From Magnetofaba australis IT-1 (GTDB taxonomy: Bacteria; Pseudomonadota; Magnetococcia; Magnetococcales; Magnetococcaceae), in assembly GCF_002109495.1 (NCBI RefSeq), contig NZ_LVJN01000014.1, positions 62,001 through 126,000 on the forward strand: a stretch of DNA of 64,000 nucleotides, given 5' to 3'. Position numbers and translations under genes: made by a program. This document shows positions 61,978 through 64,000 of this stretch, piece after piece. The stretch's first letter is position 1, and each line of letters opens with the position of its first letter. A model generated the notes under the pieces. That model ran no database searches, was not told the origin of the DNA, and saw only the letters and a program-made list of their open reading frames with translations.

Positions 61978-63449
61978 GACGTGACCAGCGTAATGTCGAT
62001 GCGGTTATCAGAGGGCGTTTCGCGCAGCGCGGTGACGATGCCGCTACGTCCACTCTCCCAGCCGGGAATGTGGATATGAGTTATGCGCACGATGCCGCCC
62101 AGATCGGCGACCAATGCCCCAGCCTGGGTGCGAAATGTCCACTTGTTGCGCGCGGATTGGTTCTGCGTCAGACGGCGAGACGCTTCGGTTGACGCATCCG
62201 CCTCGTCGGCCAACAATGTGGGCGCTTGGTCAGGGTCAGAGGCCAACGGCCATTGAGTCTGAATGGCGGTATCTGACGCCGACGTCGTTTGGTATTCGGT
62301 TGAGAAAGCTGAACGCTGCTCAGCAGACACCGCCCCCGCCAAGCCATCGGCATTCTGCACGCTCCAATGCCGGTGGTAGCCAAGCCGAACGCGCCATGGC
62401 GGCGCGTCAAGTGGCTCATGCCGGGGAATCTCCGCATGCAGGTCGTCCGGGCCCAGGTCTAAGACTGGATCGCCCGGCGCCGACAAATCTGGCATCCGAC
62501 CCACGGTGAATTTGCCCAAGCGCGTAAAGCCCCACCACGCGCCGATGCTGGCGGAGACCTCGTTGATGGCTTCCACCAAATTGCGGCGCTGCCGGATGTA
62601 GAGCCCCAGGGGCTGCGGGCATTGGGTATTGAGAGCCGTGAACGCATCGGCGTCCAAGTCACCAGAGGTGAGCGCGTCGCGCGTCACCAACGCCTGAATG
62701 ATGTCGGCAGCGGTCTGCGTAGCGGAGCTAGCGTCACAGGTGATCTGCCCGGCTAGTTCAGAGACCAGCGTGACCGTCCCATTGGCCAAATCGACGCTGT
62801 AATCCGTACCCGTCGTCAGCAAAACGCCGTTGTCGCGCACCGCATCCACCGACTGCATCGCGCCATCGTGGAGTTGATAAACGCGCGTAGCGGCATCGAT
62901 GAGCACCGGGCTGGCGTTGTAAACCCTGCCGTAAAGGAGAGGTTTTGGATTGTCCGTTTCTGGGCCACTGGTGAGTAGATTGGACTGTACGGGGCGATCC
63001 AGCGTTGCCCCGTGGTCATGGACCTCCAAACGCAGCGCCGCACCCGCGTAACTTAGTCGCCCGCCCACGCCAGTGAGCACAGTGCGGAAATCGGCAAGCG
63101 GCCACGCTGGGTCGCCCAACCGTAGCGATACCGGATGCCCAGTAAAGATGGCCTCGGTGAGCCAGACGTCCATCAGCCCCTCAGGGTTGGCGAACACGAT
63201 GTCACCCCAGGCGCGAGATGCCTGACCGGAGAGGCCGTTCAATTGGCGGCTGATGGTGACTGGCTCAATGATAAGCCCGTCATAGGTACTGTGCGCAGGC
63301 GAGTCGCTGGCATGGCTGATGTAGCCCATGCGCGACAGGCGCAGGGTATCGATAGTCCCGTTGCGATAAGCCTGGGCTTCGAGCAATAGCTCCCGCGCCG
63401 CAGCCGGATTCGCCAGCCACGCTTGATAGTCGGAATCTGAGATGGTCAT
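61974..63449 (-). CDS. Phage tail protein, baseplate/hub-like
   Basis: A 491-aa protein. The N-terminal half has YDGLIIEPVTISRQLNGLSG, a strand-rich part with GHPVSLRLGDPAWPLADFRT, and KPLLYGRVYNASPVLIDAAT. A middle segment (RQRRNLVEAINEVSASIGAW) and a C-terminal AGALVADLGGIVRITHIHIP resemble hub-type tail proteins of lambdoid or gene-transfer-agent-like tails. Exact assignment is uncertain. It lies between the tape-measure gene and the 278-aa tail gene. Confidence 0.6.
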   Translation of the reverse strand: MTISDSDYQAWLANPAAARELLLEAQAYRNGTIDTLRLSRMGYISHASDSPAHSTYDGLIIEPVTISRQLNGLSGQASRAWGDIVFANPEGLMDVWLTEAIFTGHPVSLRLGDPAWPLADFRTVLTGVGGRLSYAGAALRLEVHDHGATLDRPVQSNLLTSGPETDNPKPLLYGRVYNASPVLIDAATRVYQLHDGAMQSVDAVRDNGVLLTTGTDYSVDLANGTVTLVSELAGQITCDASSATQTAADIIQALVTRDALTSGDLDADAFTALNTQCPQPLGLYIRQRRNLVEAINEVSASIGAWWGFTRLGKFTVGRMPDLSAPGDPVLDLGPDDLHAEIPRHEPLDAPPWRVRLGYHRHWSVQNADGLAGAVSAEQRSAFSTEYQTTSASDTAIQTQWPLASDPDQAPTLLADEADASTEASRRLTQNQSARNKWTFRTQAGALVADLGGIVRITHIHIPGWESGRSGIVTALRETPSDNRIDITLVTS

Positions 63450-63451
63450 GG

Positions 63452-64000
63452 CTATGAAAGCTGTGACGCGCGCAGTTGGGCGAGAGATGCGGTTGTGGCG
63501 GATGCCGCCTGCTCTTTACCGGCAGCGATGAGCTGCTGGGTTTGGCGTTCCACCGTTTGAGTGAGAAACGCCACATCCGCGCGCAACTCGGAGACTTCGT
63601 TGCGGAGGGCGTCGGCTTCGGCGGCAGGGTTGGTTTGATTGCTTGGAAGCAGCCCCGACAGATCCTGCCGCACCGAGTCAAAGATACTCTTGTAACCCGC
63701 ACCGCTGGCGTATTGATCACGGGCCTCGGTGAGGTAGCCCTGCGCCAAGCTGGGGAGTTGGCTGATGGCGTCAATGTCGCGATTGTAGGCGCGCTGCACC
63801 ACGCCATTGTATGCGGTCCGGGCCAGATCCAATTGCTCGGCTTGCGTCAGGGTAGAGAGATTCCCCGTTTCCAGCCCCAACAGCGTGTTGTTGATTCCCT
63901 GTAGGGCGCTCTGCATTCTCACGCTCACGCCATTGGCGGTTGCCACAGCCTGCTCGGCGTACTGCTCCTCAATGGCCTGCTTTTTGGTCAGGTAGAGTTC
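63452..64000 (-). CDS. Phage tail tape-measure protein, C-terminal part (cut by window edge)
   Basis: The frame is open to the window end, so the gene starts outside. The visible about 182 residues begin ELYLTKKQAIEEQYAEQAVA and continue LSTLTQAEQLDLARTAYNGV, QLPSLAQGYLTEARDQYASG and YKSIFDSVRQDLSGL, the usual end of tape-measure proteins. A coiled coil follows (AEADALRNEVSELRADVAFL). A GTG at 63946 could be mistaken for the start but the coding signal continues upstream. Its position before hub-type genes fits siphovirus tail order. Confidence 0.75.
   Translation of the reverse strand, partial: ELYLTKKQAIEEQYAEQAVATANGVSVRMQSALQGINNTLLGLETGNLSTLTQAEQLDLARTAYNGVVQRAYNRDIDAISQLPSLAQGYLTEARDQYASGAGYKSIFDSVRQDLSGLLPSNQTNPAAEADALRNEVSELRADVAFLTQTVERQTQQLIAAGKEQAASATTASLAQLRASQLS

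Noticed and set aside
63452-63946. A separate 164-aa gene starting at GTG 63946
   Set aside because: The frame is open to the window end with coding-type sequence (ELYLTKKQAIEEQYAEQ), so this is the end of a longer tape-measure gene.

Overview
This is a GC-rich bacterial chromosome segment, apparently from a marine, alphaproteobacterium-like organism. Clues are the hupTUV hydrogen-sensing cassette, an IalB-family protein, intergenic arrays of short palindromes and a possible sulfur-globule protein. Magnetococcales would fit all of these, but that placement is inference; no rRNA or marker gene is present. The window is rich in insertion sequences and ends inside prophage-like tail genes.

Layout. 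(1) 1-4375, plus strand: the end of a HupR/HoxA-type regulator, a HupT/HoxJ-type kinase, and the HupU and HupV subunits of a regulatory [NiFe] hydrogenase, all overlapping. (2) 4376-6273: a palindrome array carrying an IS110-type transposase. (3) 6274-12924: an IalB-like secreted protein, DNA polymerase IV, an RNA 2',3'-cyclic phosphodiesterase, a large patatin-like protein with two cyclic-nucleotide-binding-like domains, and a Bcr/CflA-type exporter. (4) 12965-15640: a palindrome array, two tandem IS3-family copies (one truncated), and another array.

(5) 15643-31560, minus strand: a polyunsaturated-fatty-acid (Pfa) synthase cluster transcribed pfaD, pfaA, a ketoreductase gene, then pfaC. PfaC carries KS, CLF, AT, several dehydratase-like domains and a C-terminal acylglycerol-phosphate acyltransferase, an architecture known from myxobacterial Pfa3. 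pfaD has a frameshift in a run of eight G, and the ketoreductase is split from PfaA. (6) 32077-32421: a small exported Gly/Asn/Tyr-rich protein with a strong terminator. (7) 32696-39414: a mobile-element graveyard. An SGNH-hydrolase-like gene is cut by an IS21-type element with a 6-bp target duplication; next to it are IS3 and IS1 remnants, an Rpn/YhgA-like nuclease and a stand-alone transposase.

(8) 39682-58763, minus strand: a type II secretion (T2SS) operon reading, after two exported FG-GAP-type proteins, gspF, a DUF4177-like gene, gspH, gspI, a PDZ lipoprotein gene, gspG, J, K, L, M, C, D and E. Two components have unusual fusions: the GspM/PilO-like protein has a periplasmic solute-binding domain of the NMT1/SsuA type, and GspE has two N-terminal cyclic-nucleotide-binding-like domains. 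Together with the extra PDZ lipoprotein and the FG-GAP proteins this looks like a dedicated, possibly ligand-controlled secretion machine, and it is the most promising novelty here. (9) 59432-64000, minus strand: phage tail genes, namely the end of a tape-measure protein, two tail proteins and a frameshifted Peptidase_G2-type tail protein.
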